Of a DNA stretch of 18,584 bases, positions 18,490 through 18,584 are shown piece after piece. Position numbers and translations under genes: made by a program. Below the pieces are notes generated by a model. The model searched no databases and was not told where the DNA came from. It saw only the letters and a list, made by a program, of their open reading frames with translations. How positions within the stretch are numbered: the first letter of the stretch is position 1; each line of letters starts with the position of its first letter. Origin of the DNA: Firmicutes bacterium UBA5227 (GTDB lineage Bacteria; Bacillota; Clostridia; Tissierellales; Sedimentibacteraceae). The DNA lies in NCBI GenBank assembly GCA_002409285.1, contig DHUT01000008.1, positions 1 to 18,584 of the forward strand, read 5' to 3'.

Positions 18490-18584
18490 GGAAGGCTTTT
18501 ACAATGCTATTTAGGCAGTTCTCCTGACTTATGATCATAGCATATCTTTCACCTTCCCAGGAATATTCCCAGTGGTATGTTAAA
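18490..18584 (-). promoter_or_regulatory. Cobalamin (B12) riboswitch, 3' half, 5' half beyond window
   Basis: The transcribed strand carries the conserved 3' core of the cobalamin aptamer: CCACTGGGAA, then CCTGGGAAGGTG, then ATGATC, then the B12 box AAGTCAGGAGAACTGCC at 18514-18530. The box differs from the usual ...AGACCTGCC at one visible base (A for C). The 5' half of the aptamer and the promoter lie past the right edge, and the exact 3' end of the closing helix cannot be placed. Adenosylcobalamin or a related corrinoid would be expected to lower expression of the downstream genes through the terminator. Confidence 0.88.

Noticed and set aside
1..18584. CRISPR array, insertion sequence, tRNA or rRNA.
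   Set aside because: Reading both strands I saw no regularly spaced repeats, transposase motifs or terminal inverted repeats, and no cloverleaf or ribosomal signature.

Overview
The window looks like chromosome of an AT-rich, Gram-positive-type anaerobe of the Clostridia or Tissierellia. The reasons are the strong AGGAGG-type ribosome binding sites, S-layer homology (SLH) anchors, FIVAR and Big-type surface modules, a transcription-attenuating riboswitch, and a relic of a clostridial acyl-CoA dehydratase activase. I cannot name the genus. Almost all genes lie on the minus strand and encode large exported cell-surface proteins.

From left to right: (1) positions 1-4206, minus strand, hold the N-terminal 1402 residues of a giant secreted subtilisin-family protease that runs off the left edge. 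(2) 4265-7246, minus strand, is a 993-residue SLH surface protein with FIVAR repeats, 58 nt upstream of the protease and probably co-transcribed with it. The two share a homologous module of about 90 residues. (3) 7247-7675 is an AT-rich intergenic region with a perfect 27-bp palindrome and a sigma-A-like promoter for (4) a lone plus-strand radical SAM gene (7676-8764). (5) 8844-9113, minus strand, is a frameshifted C-terminal relic of an acyl-CoA dehydratase activase. (6) 9155-9904, minus strand, is a small alarmone synthetase. (7) 10148-12301 and 12368-18322, minus strand, form a two-gene unit: a 1984-residue multidomain secreted protein followed by a 717-residue SLH-anchored protein. (8) Upstream of this unit, at the right edge, is the 3' half of a cobalamin (B12) riboswitch followed by an intrinsic terminator just before the first gene.

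The most interesting system is (7)+(8). The large protein carries three alpha/alpha-toroid modules resembling the alpha domain of vertebrate intrinsic factor and transcobalamin, plus one DUF4430 domain, which corresponds to their beta domain. The second protein carries another DUF4430 domain fused to three C-terminal SLH repeats. With a B12 riboswitch in front, the simplest reading is a cell-wall-tethered B12 (corrinoid) capture apparatus built like a bacterial transcobalamin. The leader elements and domain motifs are visible in the sequence; B12 binding and the cooperation of the two proteins are inference.
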